Source: Lactobacillus kalixensis DSM 16043 (GTDB lineage Bacteria > Bacillota > Bacilli > Lactobacillales > Lactobacillaceae). Taken from it: 36,636 nucleotides of DNA. Positions within the stretch are counted from its first letter, which is position 1. Every line of letters begins with the position of its first letter. The position numbers and the translations under genes are program-made. Below are positions 17,487 through 24,766 of the stretch, in pieces. The notes under the pieces are model-generated. The model saw only the letters and a list, made by a program, of their open reading frames with translations. It searched no databases and was not told the origin of the DNA. The stretch is taken from the NCBI RefSeq assembly GCF_001434335.1, contig NZ_AZFM01000019.1:1-36636 (forward strand), in the 5' to 3' direction.

Positions 17487-17912
17487 CTATTCTTCATCCT
17501 CCGGAAACAATTCAGTAGTATCTTCTTCAGTTTCTTCATCTTCTGGGAAAACTAAACCTACTACGTGGATATTAATTTCTTTAAGTTCCAAATCAGTCAT
17601 TTGGATTAATTGCGTTTTCAAAACTTTTTGCAACTTAACTCCAACAGCTGGTACATCAACGCCAGATTCTAAGTATACATAGATATCAGCAATTAATTTA
17701 TTTTCTGAATCAACACTAACGTTAACACCTTTACCGCGATCATCTAAGCCTAAAACATGCTTGATGCTTGAAGCCATTGAGCCGCGCATGCCAACTACAC
17801 CATCAACTTTTTCGGCAGCAATTCCTAAAATTACTTCAAGGACACTTGGATCAATTTTAATTTGCTCACCGTTTTCTTCGCCACTTAAGAGAATTTTTGA
17901 ACTATCTGCCAT
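17487..17912 (-). CDS. Asp23/Gls24-family envelope stress protein (YqhY-like)
   Basis: 141-aa soluble Asp23-domain protein. The domain spans about 20-120 (SVLEVILGIAAEKVDGVVGMRG, then the YVYLESGVDVPAVGVKLQKVLK helix) and ends in a very acidic tail (EDEETEEDTTELFPEDEE). In B. subtilis the gene at this place, yqhY, lies beside the acetyl-CoA carboxylase genes and nusB and influences lipid synthesis; here the accBC genes are absent and efp sits upstream instead. Precise role unknown. Confidence 0.9.
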   Translation of the reverse strand: MADSSKILLSGEENGEQIKIDPSVLEVILGIAAEKVDGVVGMRGSMASSIKHVLGLDDRGKGVNVSVDSENKLIADIYVYLESGVDVPAVGVKLQKVLKTQLIQMTDLELKEINIHVVGLVFPEDEETEEDTTELFPEDEE

Positions 17913-17930
17913 TTTTCTTACCTCAAAAAA

Positions 17931-18500
17931 TTACTTGTTAGCACGTGATACGTAACTACCATCAGCAGTGTTGATAGTCAAAACGTCACCTTCATTGATG
18001 AAGAATGGAACGTTTACTACCAAGCCCGTTTCCATAGTAGCTGGCTTACCACCACCTGAAGAAGTATCACCCTTAATATTAGGTTCAGTCTTAGCAACCT
18101 TCAAATCAACAGTATTTGGTAATTGAATACCTAAAGTTTCACCTTCGTGGGTAACAACACTAACGACCATGTTTTCAAGCAAGTAGTTTGCTTCATCACC
18201 AATTTGTTCATTTGGAATAGATAATTGGTCGTAAGTTTCGTTATCCATGAATACATAACTTGAACCATCATTATATAAGTATTGCATTGACTTAGTTTGA
18301 ATATCTGCGGTTTCAACCTTTGCAGTTGAACGAAAAGTATATTCTTGGACAGCACCAGTTCTCAAGCTCTTAAGCTTTGAACGAACGAAAGCACTACCCT
18401 TACCTGGTTTTACGTGTTGGAATTCAACGATACGCCATAAATCATTATTGTATTGAATAGTTAAGCCATTCTTGAATTCGTTAACTGAAATCATTGTCAT
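17931..18500 (-). CDS. efp: Elongation factor P
   Basis: tRNA-shaped factor that relieves ribosome stalling at polyproline. 189 aa with KOW-like domain I and two OB domains; the tip loop KPGKGSAF contains the position (Lys35 here) that is post-translationally modified in many bacteria. The first ATG (18500) is supported by a GAGGG site 9 nt upstream; the second Met (18494), which matches the usual family N-terminus, would be spaced 15 nt. No modification gene is seen nearby. Confidence 0.96.
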   Translation of the reverse strand: MTMISVNEFKNGLTIQYNNDLWRIVEFQHVKPGKGSAFVRSKLKSLRTGAVQEYTFRSTAKVETADIQTKSMQYLYNDGSSYVFMDNETYDQLSIPNEQIGDEANYLLENMVVSVVTHEGETLGIQLPNTVDLKVAKTEPNIKGDTSSGGGKPATMETGLVVNVPFFINEGDVLTINTADGSYVSRANK

Positions 18501-18564
18501 AATAAAATTCCCTCATTTCTATAATATCTATGTTACCAAATTTAAATACCTTTTGGCTATCTTT

Positions 18565-19677
18565 TTAAAGTGAAAGAAGTTCATCTTTAGGTAAAGATGA
18601 TAAAGTTTCTGGAGTTTGATCATGAACTAAGATATCATCTTCAATTCTAACTCCGCCTTTATCTGGTAAATAGATTCCTGGTTCAACAGTGTGAACCATA
18701 TTATTTACCAATCTTTCTTTACTAAATAGTAAATCTGGTTGACAAAGTTCATGAATTTCTAGACCAATTCCGTGACCAATACCATGGCCAAAGTATTGAC
18801 AGTAACCTTGCTCAGTAATGTAATCTCTTGCAGCTTTATCAACGTCGTGACCGGTATTACCAACAACAGCAGCTTCAATACCACGTCTTTGCGCTTCATG
18901 AACAATGTCATAAATTTTTTGCATTTCCGGATCAACTTTACCTAGACAAACAGTTCTGGTGATATCTGCACAATAGCCATGATAAAAACTTCCGAAGTCA
19001 ATAACAATCATGTCGCCTTCTTCAATTTTTTTGTCACTAGCAACACCGTGTGCCCAAGCTGAGCGCACACCTGAGGCAATAATTGTTTCAAAGTCTGGAC
19101 CGTCTCCACCATTTACTTTAAACAGATAATCGAGTTTAGCACCAACAGCTCTTTCGGTAACTCCCGGCTTAATCATTGGTAAAATTTGCTTGAAACTTTC
19201 CATTGAAATTTCAATTGCTTTACGCAATTCTGACAGTTCAAGTTCATCTTTAACATTTCGAACCTTTTCAACTAATTGTTTAGAAAATGTAAATTCAATG
19301 TCTGGATTAGCCTTTTTCAAGTTTTCAAAAACTGAAGCTGTCACAACATCGCCTTCAATTAAAACCTTCTTGTAATTAGTCTTCTTTAAAGCCTTAGTTA
19401 ATTCTTGAGCAACATCACTGCTATGCTGCATAATTACATCCATTTCACCAGGAGCTTGAGCTTTAATTTGACCAGCAAAGCGTGAATCTGACAGCAAAAT
19501 TCGCTCGCCATCTTTACCTAAAATAAGTTCAGCTTCCTCACCGGTAAAGTTAGTTAAGTAGCGATAATTTGCTTGATTAATAATGATCATTGCATCGGCA
19601 TCTTGCATCTTAATCAAATCGGTTACTGCTTTAATTCTGCGGTTAATTAAAGTTAATAATTTCTCTTTGTTGTCCAT
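18565..19677 (-). CDS. pepP: Xaa-Pro aminopeptidase (M24 family)
   Basis: Metallopeptidase releasing N-terminal residues before proline; cytosolic. With the ATG at 19677 (GTGGAG just upstream) it is 370 aa. A creatinase-type N-terminal domain (about 15-145) precedes the pita-bread domain, whose metal ligands are visible in VIDFGSFYHGYCADITRT (two Asp), GHGIGHGIGLEIHE (His), HTVEPGIY (Glu) and GGVRIEDD (Glu). The frame stays open upstream to 19746 but that part crosses the promoter and the rpmA terminator and is not coding. The gene could also be called pepQ-like; subclass is not certain. Confidence 0.92.
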   Translation of the reverse strand: MDNKEKLLTLINRRIKAVTDLIKMQDADAMIIINQANYRYLTNFTGEEAELILGKDGERILLSDSRFAGQIKAQAPGEMDVIMQHSSDVAQELTKALKKTNYKKVLIEGDVVTASVFENLKKANPDIEFTFSKQLVEKVRNVKDELELSELRKAIEISMESFKQILPMIKPGVTERAVGAKLDYLFKVNGGDGPDFETIIASGVRSAWAHGVASDKKIEEGDMIVIDFGSFYHGYCADITRTVCLGKVDPEMQKIYDIVHEAQRRGIEAAVVGNTGHDVDKAARDYITEQGYCQYFGHGIGHGIGLEIHELCQPDLLFSKERLVNNMVHTVEPGIYLPDKGGVRIEDDILVHDQTPETLSSLPKDELLSL

Positions 19678-19715
19678 GGGCTCCACTTCTTTCATAGCTA
19701 AGTAAAATAATTCTA

Positions 19716-19726
19716 AGTATAGTATA
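19716..19726 (-). promoter_or_regulatory. pepP-efp promoter (-10 elements)
   Basis: Two overlapping TATACT hexamers (minus strand, 19721-19726 and 19716-19721) lie right after the rpmA terminator and 39 nt before the pepP ATG. No good -35 hexamer is visible because the upstream spacer is the terminator's T-run, so strength is uncertain. Confidence 0.5.
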
Positions 19727-19729
19727 CAC

Positions 19730-19761
19730 AAAAAAGCGAGAGGCATAGTGCTTCTCGCTTT
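19730..19761 (-). terminator. rpmA terminator
   Basis: Eleven-base-pair stem with one G-U (19733-19743 and 19751-19761), seven-base loop, then TTTTTT on the minus strand. It lies 8 nt after the rpmA stop and separates the ribosomal-protein unit from pepP. Confidence 0.88.
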
Positions 19762-19769
19762 AATATTTT

Positions 19770-20060
19770 TTACTTAGCTTCGTCAGCTGGAATAACTGAA
19801 ACTTGCTTCTTGAACTTGCCAAGACGTTCAAACTTAACAACACCGTTTACTAATGCAAATAAAGTGTCGTCTCCACCTTGACCAACATTTTGACCTGGGT
19901 GAATCTTAGTACCACGTTGACGGTAAATAATTGAACCTGCGTGGATTTCTTGACCGTCGCCGACCTTAGCGCCTAAACGACGACCAGCTGAGTTACGACC
20001 GTTGGCAGTAGAACCGCCACCCTTGTGGTGGGCAAATAATTTCAAACCTAAAATATTCAT
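19770..20060 (-). CDS. rpmA: 50S ribosomal protein L27
   Basis: Large-subunit protein whose N-terminus reaches the peptidyl-transferase centre. 96 aa. Residues 1-9 (MNILGLKLF) form a Firmicute-type N-terminal extension; the mature protein would start at [15 protein letters not shown], which aligns with the normal L27 start. In staphylococci such an extension is removed by the Prp protease between F and A. Preceded by GAGGTGA and only 18 nt after rplU: the prp gene that usually sits between rplU and rpmA is absent. Confidence 0.97.
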   Translation of the reverse strand: MNILGLKLFAHHKGGGSTANGRNSAGRRLGAKVGDGQEIHAGSIIYRQRGTKIHPGQNVGQGGDDTLFALVNGVVKFERLGKFKKQVSVIPADEAK

Positions 20061-20078
20061 TATCTTTTCACCTCTGAA

Positions 20079-20390
20079 TTAAGCTTCAATCTTTTCAACT
20101 GTAACCTTAGTGTAAGGTTGACGGTGACCATACTTGCTGTGTGAGTGCTTCTTTGGCTTGTACTTGAAAGTTACAACCTTCTTTTCCTTACCTTGCTTTT
20201 CAACTTTAGCAGTTACCTTAGCACCTTCAACTAATGGAGCACCAACCTTAACGTCAGAGCCATCAGCTACAAGGATAACTTCATCAAAAGTAACTTCAGC
20301 GCCTACTTCAGCATCAAGTTTTTCTACAAATACAGCGTCGCCTTCAGCAACCTTGTATTGCTTACCACCGGTCTTAATAATTGCGTACAT
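20079..20390 (-). CDS. rplU: 50S ribosomal protein L21
   Basis: Large-subunit protein that binds 23S rRNA. Starting at the ATG at 20390 it is 103 aa, begins [14 protein letters not shown] and ends in the basic [18 protein letters not shown] region, both family signatures. A GGAGGTG ribosome binding site 5 nt upstream fixes this start; an upstream in-frame ATG (20426) lies inside the mRNA leader and is rejected. Confidence 0.97.
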   Translation of the reverse strand: MYAIIKTGGKQYKVAEGDAVFVEKLDAEVGAEVTFDEVILVADGSDVKVGAPLVEGAKVTAKVEKQGKEKKVVTFKYKPKKHSHSKYGHRQPYTKVTVEKIEA

Positions 20391-20502
20391 TAGTACACCT
20401 CCGAAAAAAATACTTAGACTCGCCAATTGAGGTGTCTTAACTTTTAAGAACTTCTTACCTCAGATCGTGCGGTTGCAGATGTGGAGGTCTCCACATATAC
20501 AA
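20391..20502 (-). promoter_or_regulatory. L21-type ribosomal protein leader
   Basis: The 5' UTR of rplU-rpmA is about 110 nt and structured. Hairpin 1 is a 7-8 bp palindrome ATGTGGAG/CTCCACAT (20479-20496). Hairpin 2 has outer TGAGGT/ACCTCA (20428-20433 and 20457-20462) and inner TCTTAA/TTAAGA pairing. L21 leaders upstream of rplU are an established Firmicute autoregulatory RNA class (feedback by L21). The match here is by position and architecture; a covariance-model search would settle it. Confidence 0.7.
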
Positions 20503-20509
20503 CTACTAC

Positions 20510-20538
20510 ATATTACTACCTATACTCAGCTTTTTCAA
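20510..20538 (-). promoter_or_regulatory. rplU promoter
   Basis: Minus strand: TTGAAA (20533-20538), 17-bp spacer, TAATAT (20510-20515). It predicts transcription from about 20503, immediately before the leader hairpins. Confidence 0.75.
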
Positions 20539-20546
20539 GCCAAAAA

Positions 20547-21386
20547 TCAAATTCCCCAGCGTCCACCATGAACTTTAGCAACATTTGAAGTAATCATAAA
20601 GGCATCTGGATCAATTTCATGGATGCTTCTGAGTAAACCACCATATTCATTACTATCAATTACAATTAATAATTGTTGCTTTTCATTATCGCTATGGCCA
20701 CCCACAACGTTATAAACAGTTAAGCCCTTGTAAGTCTCAAGGAGACTCTCTTTAATATCTTCTAACTTATCATTACTCATAATACGAACCTGATATTTCT
20801 TATCAAAACCAGTTTCGCAGTAATTCATTGTAATTGCAGTCACGACTTGTGAGAAAGCAGCCATCAAAAATGCATTCCAACCATCGACAAAAATGTTCAT
20901 AAAGATAACAATCATATCAACGGCAAGAAGTGAAATAGCTGGATTAATATAGAAATATTTTTTCAGAATCATTGGTGGAATCGTTGTACCACCGCTTGAA
21001 GCATTAACTCGGTAAAGTAGCGATACTCCTAGCCCCATTAAAGCTCCACCATAGATTACTGCTAATAAGTCATCATTAGTCGCTCTAAAACTTGGCGTTA
21101 TTTTCATTAATAATGGCAAAACTAAACTACCAAGAGCGATATTTTTTGTTGTTTTCATCCCCAAAAAAATCGCAGCTAAGATTAACATAAGCATGTTAAC
21201 TACAAAAACTGTTATGGGGCGGTCAATTCCCCAGACTGCATCGACCAAGATAGAAATACCCGTTGATCCCCCAGCCGCAACATTAATTGGTGCATAAAAT
21301 AAGTTGATTGAAATGGCGACGATTTCTAAACCTATTAGAAAAATTACCCATCTAAACCACGAATGCTTAGTAATATTATTTGTCAT
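20547..21386 (-). CDS. YitT family membrane protein
   Basis: About 279 aa with five to six hydrophobic segments in the first two thirds (for example WVIFLIGLEIVAISINLFYA at the N-terminus and a central GGALMGLGVSLLYR stretch). The conserved NVAAGGSTGISILVD and NASSGGTTI glycine-rich motifs are present, and a C-terminal soluble DUF2179 domain (about 215-275) ends in HGGRW. Function of the family is unknown; transport or sensing has been suggested only by topology. ATG at 21386 or the preceding GTG (21389) are both possible with the AAAGGA site. Confidence 0.9.
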   Translation of the reverse strand: MTNNITKHSWFRWVIFLIGLEIVAISINLFYAPINVAAGGSTGISILVDAVWGIDRPITVFVVNMLMLILAAIFLGMKTTKNIALGSLVLPLLMKITPSFRATNDDLLAVIYGGALMGLGVSLLYRVNASSGGTTIPPMILKKYFYINPAISLLAVDMIVIFMNIFVDGWNAFLMAAFSQVVTAITMNYCETGFDKKYQVRIMSNDKLEDIKESLLETYKGLTVYNVVGGHSDNEKQQLLIVIDSNEYGGLLRSIHEIDPDAFMITSNVAKVHGGRWGI

Positions 21387-21405
21387 CACATCATCGTCCT
21401 TTCAT

Positions 21406-21443
21406 TTAGTTAGTTAAATCAATAACTATATTTTACTAACTAA
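21406..21443. repeat. Inverted repeat upstream of the YitT gene
   Basis: TTAGTTAGT (21406-21414) and ACTAACTAA (21435-21443) form a perfect 9-bp inverted repeat with a 20-bp AT-rich centre, 20 bp upstream of the YitT start. No T-run follows, so it is not a terminator. It may be a repressor operator or a 5' UTR hairpin. Confidence 0.45.
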
Positions 21444-21481
21444 TATATACACGGGCAATGAATTGAGATAAATGTTAAAAA

Positions 21482-22822
21482 TTATTTAGATTTTTGTCGA
21501 TATTCAATACTTTGAGTCCCTTCATAAGCAGGTAAGCCTTGATCTGCTCGGTAAAGCGCTCTTTCAAAAGCTTGATATCCCTTAGATGAACTAACCGCAA
21601 ACTTCACATGATATTTGCTTGCATATTCACGAATACCCCAAGTAGAATCATGTGCCGCAAAAGCAGTAACTAAGATTACGATGTCTAGATCTTTGATTTG
21701 ATTTTCAAGCACCTTTTTCTTTCCTTCAAAAGCATCGATTGGAATTGGAATACCATTATAGCGGCTAACAATACTTTCAAGAATTTTTTCATTTTGGTTA
21801 TCGCCAATTGCGATTCCAACTCTTTGATAGTGAAGGTCCATATCAAGTTCTGGCAATTCTTGAACTTCTTGATTTTGATCTTTGCTCTTTTTCTTCTTAG
21901 AACTTGAAGTTTCAGGTTGGTCTACATCGTAGATCCAGCGAATTTGAACGGCATCGGCTGGATTTTTCTTAAGTCTAACATCCCCACTATACCAAGCTAA
22001 ATCAACGATTGAACCATCTGTTAAGCTGATCCCATCGCCTTGATAGTAACTGCTATCGACAGAAACAACAACTTCTTTGCCGCGAATTTTTAATTTTTCA
22101 CCACGGATATTGCGTGAGATCGAGAGATTGTTGCTATTTCCTTGAACAACCGCATATCTAAATTCTTCAATCTGATCGTAATCGCGCTTACGTAATTTTT
22201 CATAACCAACAACCCGCAGAATTTCAGCTTCATAATTAGGATTACTTCGCTCCTCTATCGCTTCAACAATATCTCCTGTCTTCAAATTAAGTGGTCGGAC
22301 TTGTGATTCTTTAACAGTAAAAACGGTTTGACCTTGATTATTAACTAAGTCAGCTCCTGAAACTAAACGAATTACAGTGTAGCGCTTGCCTTTACGGTAA
22401 TCGCGCTTAGGTGGTTCTTTGGGTTTAACTGCTTCTTGGAAAATTTGAGCGTTGACTGCTTCTTTAGTGGTGGTTGAGCGTTGAATAGCTTGGTCAAGTT
22501 GGCCGAGTTCAGTCCCAAATTTCTTACCAACACCTGGCTCAAAGGTCAACTTGTGAAGAGCTGATAAAGCCGTCTTTTTAGCATTTTCATCGCCTGGAAT
22601 TGTGATTAGTTTAGCTAAAGATGATAACAATTGCTTGATTTGCTTGTCGTCGGCATTACGCTGTGGAATGGATTTGGTTTTAGTTTTAACTTTTGGTTGA
22701 TCTTGACCAGTATCGACCATTGCAATTATTGCTTTTATGGCGTTAAGGCTGTTTTGTAAGCTTTGATCATCCCCATCTGTATTTTGTAGAATTCTTTTTA
22801 AATTATTGCGATAGTCTAACAA
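21482..22822 (-). CDS. DUF2325 domain-containing protein
   Basis: 446 aa, soluble. Three regions: a helical N-terminal half (1-150) ending in basic RDYRKGKRYT; a beta-rich middle (about 150-300) with SGADLVNNQGQTVFTV and LKTGDIVEA patterns suggesting OB-like barrels; a Lys-rich linker (SSKKKKSK); and a C-terminal DUF2325 domain (about 335-430; IVILVTAFAAHDSTW, KYHVKFAVSSSKG). The start is TTG with GAGGTGA 4 nt upstream; no in-frame ATG lies nearby. Function unknown; nucleic-acid binding is a guess from the charge and fold pattern. Confidence 0.82.
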   Translation of the reverse strand: MLDYRNNLKRILQNTDGDDQSLQNSLNAIKAIIAMVDTGQDQPKVKTKTKSIPQRNADDKQIKQLLSSLAKLITIPGDENAKKTALSALHKLTFEPGVGKKFGTELGQLDQAIQRSTTTKEAVNAQIFQEAVKPKEPPKRDYRKGKRYTVIRLVSGADLVNNQGQTVFTVKESQVRPLNLKTGDIVEAIEERSNPNYEAEILRVVGYEKLRKRDYDQIEEFRYAVVQGNSNNLSISRNIRGEKLKIRGKEVVVSVDSSYYQGDGISLTDGSIVDLAWYSGDVRLKKNPADAVQIRWIYDVDQPETSSSKKKKSKDQNQEVQELPELDMDLHYQRVGIAIGDNQNEKILESIVSRYNGIPIPIDAFEGKKKVLENQIKDLDIVILVTAFAAHDSTWGIREYASKYHVKFAVSSSKGYQAFERALYRADQGLPAYEGTQSIEYRQKSK

Positions 22823-22878
22823 ATTCTCACCTCATTAATTCACACTTACTAAAAATAACTATTTTTAATTAAAATACT

Positions 22879-22917
22879 CATAAGAAAAGGAATCAAGCAC
22901 AATTTGCCCAATTCCTT
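22879..22917 (-). terminator. Probable terminator after the tautomerase gene
   Basis: Stem AAGGAAT/ATTCCTT (22887-22893 and 22911-22917) with a further GCA/TGC pairing inside, followed on the minus strand by TTCTTAT. It lies 22 nt after the tautomerase stop. The U-tract is imperfect. Confidence 0.5.
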
Positions 22918-22939
22918 CATTAGTTAAACTTATTAATAA

Positions 22940-23119
22940 CTAAGCTCTCCACTCGCCGCCTTGGCCGTATGAATGCTTACCTAATTCATCGATAATAACA
23001 TGAATGTGTTCCTTTGGTGCACCAGTGTTCTTGTGAACAGCTTCAGTAACATCCTTCATCAAGTTGGTTAATTGTTCGTCAGTTCTACCTTTAATCAATT
23101 CAATATGTACAAATGGCAT
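22940..23119 (-). CDS. 4-oxalocrotonate tautomerase family protein
   Basis: A 59-aa protein that, after Met removal, begins with the catalytic Pro ([16 protein letters not shown]). Arg12 (GRT) and the HIHVIIDEL segment are typical of the family, which forms hexamers of small subunits. A GGAGG site 8 nt upstream fixes the ATG at 23119; the longer open frame is leader. The natural substrate in lactobacilli is not known. It follows the ECF gene by 38 nt and may share its transcript. Confidence 0.92.
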   Translation of the reverse strand: MPFVHIELIKGRTDEQLTNLMKDVTEAVHKNTGAPKEHIHVIIDELGKHSYGQGGEWRA

Positions 23120-23157
23120 GATTTCATCCTCCGTAATTCTTTTTACATTAATTATAC

Positions 23158-23775
23158 TCAAATCGCGGCCTTTTTCATGACATATTTCAAAGATGGCATG
23201 ATTATTGGAGTTAAAACTCCGGTGAAGATCATTTCCACAATTCCGTTAACTCCTAGAGCCGCGATTAAGAACAAAATTAATGGTTGAGCTGGATTGCCGC
23301 CGTTCATGTATTTAGTTAAGTGACTTGGATCGCTCATGAAAACGAAGTTGGTCATAATAATAACAAAGGCGGTGTTAACAAAAGAAGTGGCAAGACCGGC
23401 TAACATGTAGCCCCACTTTTGCGCCTTTTCACTTTTATTCTTAAAAAGTTTGACAATTAAACCTGGAGTAACACCTGCTAAAACTCTAGGAACAATTGAA
23501 ATAAACGGATTCTGGAATAAAAGCAAACTTACCATATCAGCTGGCATTGCGTAAGCAGCAATAAGTCGGGTAATTCCCCAGAATAAACCAAATAAAAAAC
23601 CCGCCTTTGGACCCATCATACAACCATAGATAGCGATTGTTAAAGTAACGGTAGTGATTGCAGGCAAGCCTGGAATAAGGTGAATGTAGCCGATGTTGGG
23701 TACGAGTGTTTGCAGAAGTAGAATTGCTACAAAGATTGCTGTAATTGTTAAGCGTGCGGTTTTGTTAGTTTTCAT
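23158..23775 (-). CDS. ECF transporter S component (vitamin uptake)
   Basis: Substrate-binding membrane subunit of an energy-coupling-factor transporter; it would pair with the shared EcfA1/A2/T module encoded elsewhere. 205 aa from the ATG at 23775, which has AGAAGGA 7 nt upstream (an upstream ATG lacks one). About six hydrophobic helices; [17 protein letters not shown] and the [18 protein letters not shown] loop resemble the PF12822 group that includes pantothenate-specific PanT. Vitamin specificity is an inference; no riboswitch could be recognised upstream. Confidence 0.85.
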   Translation of the reverse strand: MKTNKTARLTITAIFVAILLLQTLVPNIGYIHLIPGLPAITTVTLTIAIYGCMMGPKAGFLFGLFWGITRLIAAYAMPADMVSLLLFQNPFISIVPRVLAGVTPGLIVKLFKNKSEKAQKWGYMLAGLATSFVNTAFVIIMTNFVFMSDPSHLTKYMNGGNPAQPLILFLIAALGVNGIVEMIFTGVLTPIIMPSLKYVMKKAAI

Positions 23776-23817
23776 TGATATTCCTTCTATAATCGGATTT
23801 TTCAGAATTCTCTTTTC

Positions 23818-23846
23818 ATTATAACTAATACGTTTCACTTTAGTAA
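23818..23846 (-). promoter_or_regulatory. Candidate ECF-tautomerase promoter
   Basis: Minus strand: perfect -10 TATAAT (23818-23823) and a weak -35 TTACTA (23841-23846) with a 17-bp spacer, 42 nt before the ECF ATG. A second TATACT lies further upstream. Confidence 0.5.
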
Positions 23847-24009
23847 GTATACTACCGCTATAATCTGCGTAAAGGAAGCATCACCCGTTCGATAAGAATG
23901 GCTGAAATTTTGGATAATTAGGTTAAGTATCGACATTTTTAATTGATTATTATTCAAATCATATATTAGAATGGTTATCTGAAGAATTTCAATGTATTTA
24001 ACATGTCTC

Positions 24010-24038
24010 TTGACGCAGATAATCTTTCAAGATAAGAT
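24010..24038 (+). promoter_or_regulatory. Strong plus-strand promoter with no gene behind it
   Basis: TTGACG (24010-24015), 17-bp spacer, TAAGAT (24033-24038). It would start RNA near 24045 and directs into a structured region ending in a hairpin rather than a protein gene. The 23,847-24,009 stretch before it holds nothing I recognise. Confidence 0.6.
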
Positions 24039-24044
24039 TAAGGT

Positions 24045-24108
24045 AATCAAGTTAAGTGATCGCTGTGCGGTCGTACCGAAAGGGGTATGTTTTTACATAC
24101 CCCTTTTG
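24045..24108 (+). ncRNA. Putative small RNA or leader
   Basis: Predicted transcript of about 65 nt from the promoter at 24010-24038. It contains a GATCG/CGGTC hairpin (24057-24072 region), a TACC-GAAA-GGGG tetraloop-like element, and a final 11-bp hairpin (24079-24089 with 24096-24106) followed by TTTTG. The tetraloop element and the final hairpin share the GGGGTA segment, so they are mutually exclusive, as in attenuators. I match it to no known RNA family. The U-tract is short, so termination may be partial. Confidence 0.4.
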
Positions 24109-24169
24109 TGTTGGAGAAAAAATATGAATGATAAGCCTTTTTTAATGAATTTTTATTTTTGATTGCAAC

Positions 24170-24194
24170 AAAAAAGCAACGCTATAAGCGTTGC
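24170..24194 (-). terminator. tRNA-Arg terminator
   Basis: 8-bp perfect stem GCAACGCT/AGCGTTGC (24176-24183 and 24187-24194), three-base loop, then TTTTTTG on the minus strand, 8 nt after the tRNA 3' end. Confidence 0.88.
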
Positions 24195-24202
24195 CAAAAG
24201 TA

Positions 24203-24276
24203 TGATCCGGGTGAGATTCGAACCCACGACCCACAGTTTAGAAGACTGTTGCTCTATCCAGCTGAGCTACCAGACC
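24203..24276 (-). tRNA. tRNA-Arg (anticodon UCU)
   Basis: A 74-nt cloverleaf on the minus strand: acceptor GGTCTGG with CCGGATC (two G-U pairs), D-arm GCTC/GAGC, anticodon stem ACAGT/ACTGT with loop CTTCTAA giving anticodon TCT, T-arm GTGGG/CTCAC with TTCGAAT loop, discriminator A. The CCA end is not encoded (TAC follows). It reads AGA codons, a main arginine codon in AT-rich genomes. Confidence 0.95.
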
Positions 24277-24311
24277 ATTGTATTTTTTATGTCCTCAACA
24301 GAACAATAAAT

Positions 24312-24340
24312 ATTATAGAGAACTTCTTTTGCAATTTCAA
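24312..24340 (-). promoter_or_regulatory. tRNA-Arg promoter
   Basis: Minus strand: TTGAAA (24335-24340), 17-bp spacer, perfect TATAAT (24312-24317), about 35 nt before the mature tRNA 5' end. It is back-to-back with the promoter of the ArsC/Spx-like gene. Confidence 0.8.
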
Positions 24341-24348
24341 GCATAAAT

Positions 24349-24377
24349 TTCAAAAAATTATTCAAAACGAATATAAT
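24349..24377 (+). promoter_or_regulatory. Promoter of the ArsC/Spx-like gene
   Basis: TTCAAA (24349-24354), 17-bp spacer, perfect TATAAT (24372-24377), 21 nt before the ATG at 24399. Its -35 box lies 8 bp from the -35 box of the divergent tRNA promoter. Confidence 0.72.
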
Positions 24378-24398
24378 TAACTCAGAGAGGTATAAAAT

Positions 24399-24755
24399 AT
24401 GATTAAATTTTACGGATATAAGCGCTGCTCTACTTCAAGAAAAGCACAAAATTGGCTCGATGAACATAATGTTCAATACGAATTTCAGGATTTAGTTGAA
24501 ATTCCACCTAAAAAAGACGATTTGGTTAAATGGATGACTGAACATCAAGATCGCGGATTGCGTTACTTCTTCAATACTAGTGGTCAACATTATCGTCAAC
24601 AGAATTTGAAGGAAAAGATTCCGACGATGACAATTGAAGAAGCTGCTGAGATGATGTCAAAAGACGGTAAGTTAATTAAGCGACCCTTAGTTGTTGACGG
24701 TGATAAGTTAACCTGCGGCTTTAAAGAAGATATTTATAAGGAAACTTGGCTTTAG
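24399..24755 (+). CDS. ArsC/Spx/YffB-family protein
   Basis: 118-aa thioredoxin-fold protein. KFYGYKRCSTSRKAQNWLDEH carries the single active-site-like Cys10 in C-S-T-S-R; the second Cys found in Spx CxxC proteins is replaced by Ser13. RPLVVDGDKLTCGFKEDIY near the end is the conserved family C-terminus. It could be an arsenate-reductase-like or redox-regulatory protein; there are no ars genes nearby, so arsenic is not favoured. It has AGAGAGG before the ATG and its own promoter and terminator. Confidence 0.88.
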   Translation: MIKFYGYKRCSTSRKAQNWLDEHNVQYEFQDLVEIPPKKDDLVKWMTEHQDRGLRYFFNTSGQHYRQQNLKEKIPTMTIEEAAEMMSKDGKLIKRPLVVDGDKLTCGFKEDIYKETWL

Positions 24756-24766
24756 TAAACAATTAA

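Noticed and set aside
19678..19746. N-terminal extension of the Xaa-Pro aminopeptidase
   Set aside because: It is the translation of the promoter and the rpmA terminator; the ATG at 19677 has a GGAG site.
20391..20426. Longer L21 starting at 20426
   Set aside because: It falls in the structured leader; GGAGGTG precedes the ATG at 20390, which gives the conserved [11 protein letters not shown] start.
23855..23940. Possible TPP-type riboswitch (GGCTGA and GGATAA pieces on the plus strand)
   Set aside because: The conserved blocks are in the wrong order and spacing, and no plus-strand gene follows.
24159..24380. Plus-strand frame of 73 codons containing PGEIRTHDPQFRR and LLYPAELP
   Set aside because: It is the antisense translation of tRNA-Arg; this peptide pattern is a well-known artefact of tRNA genes.
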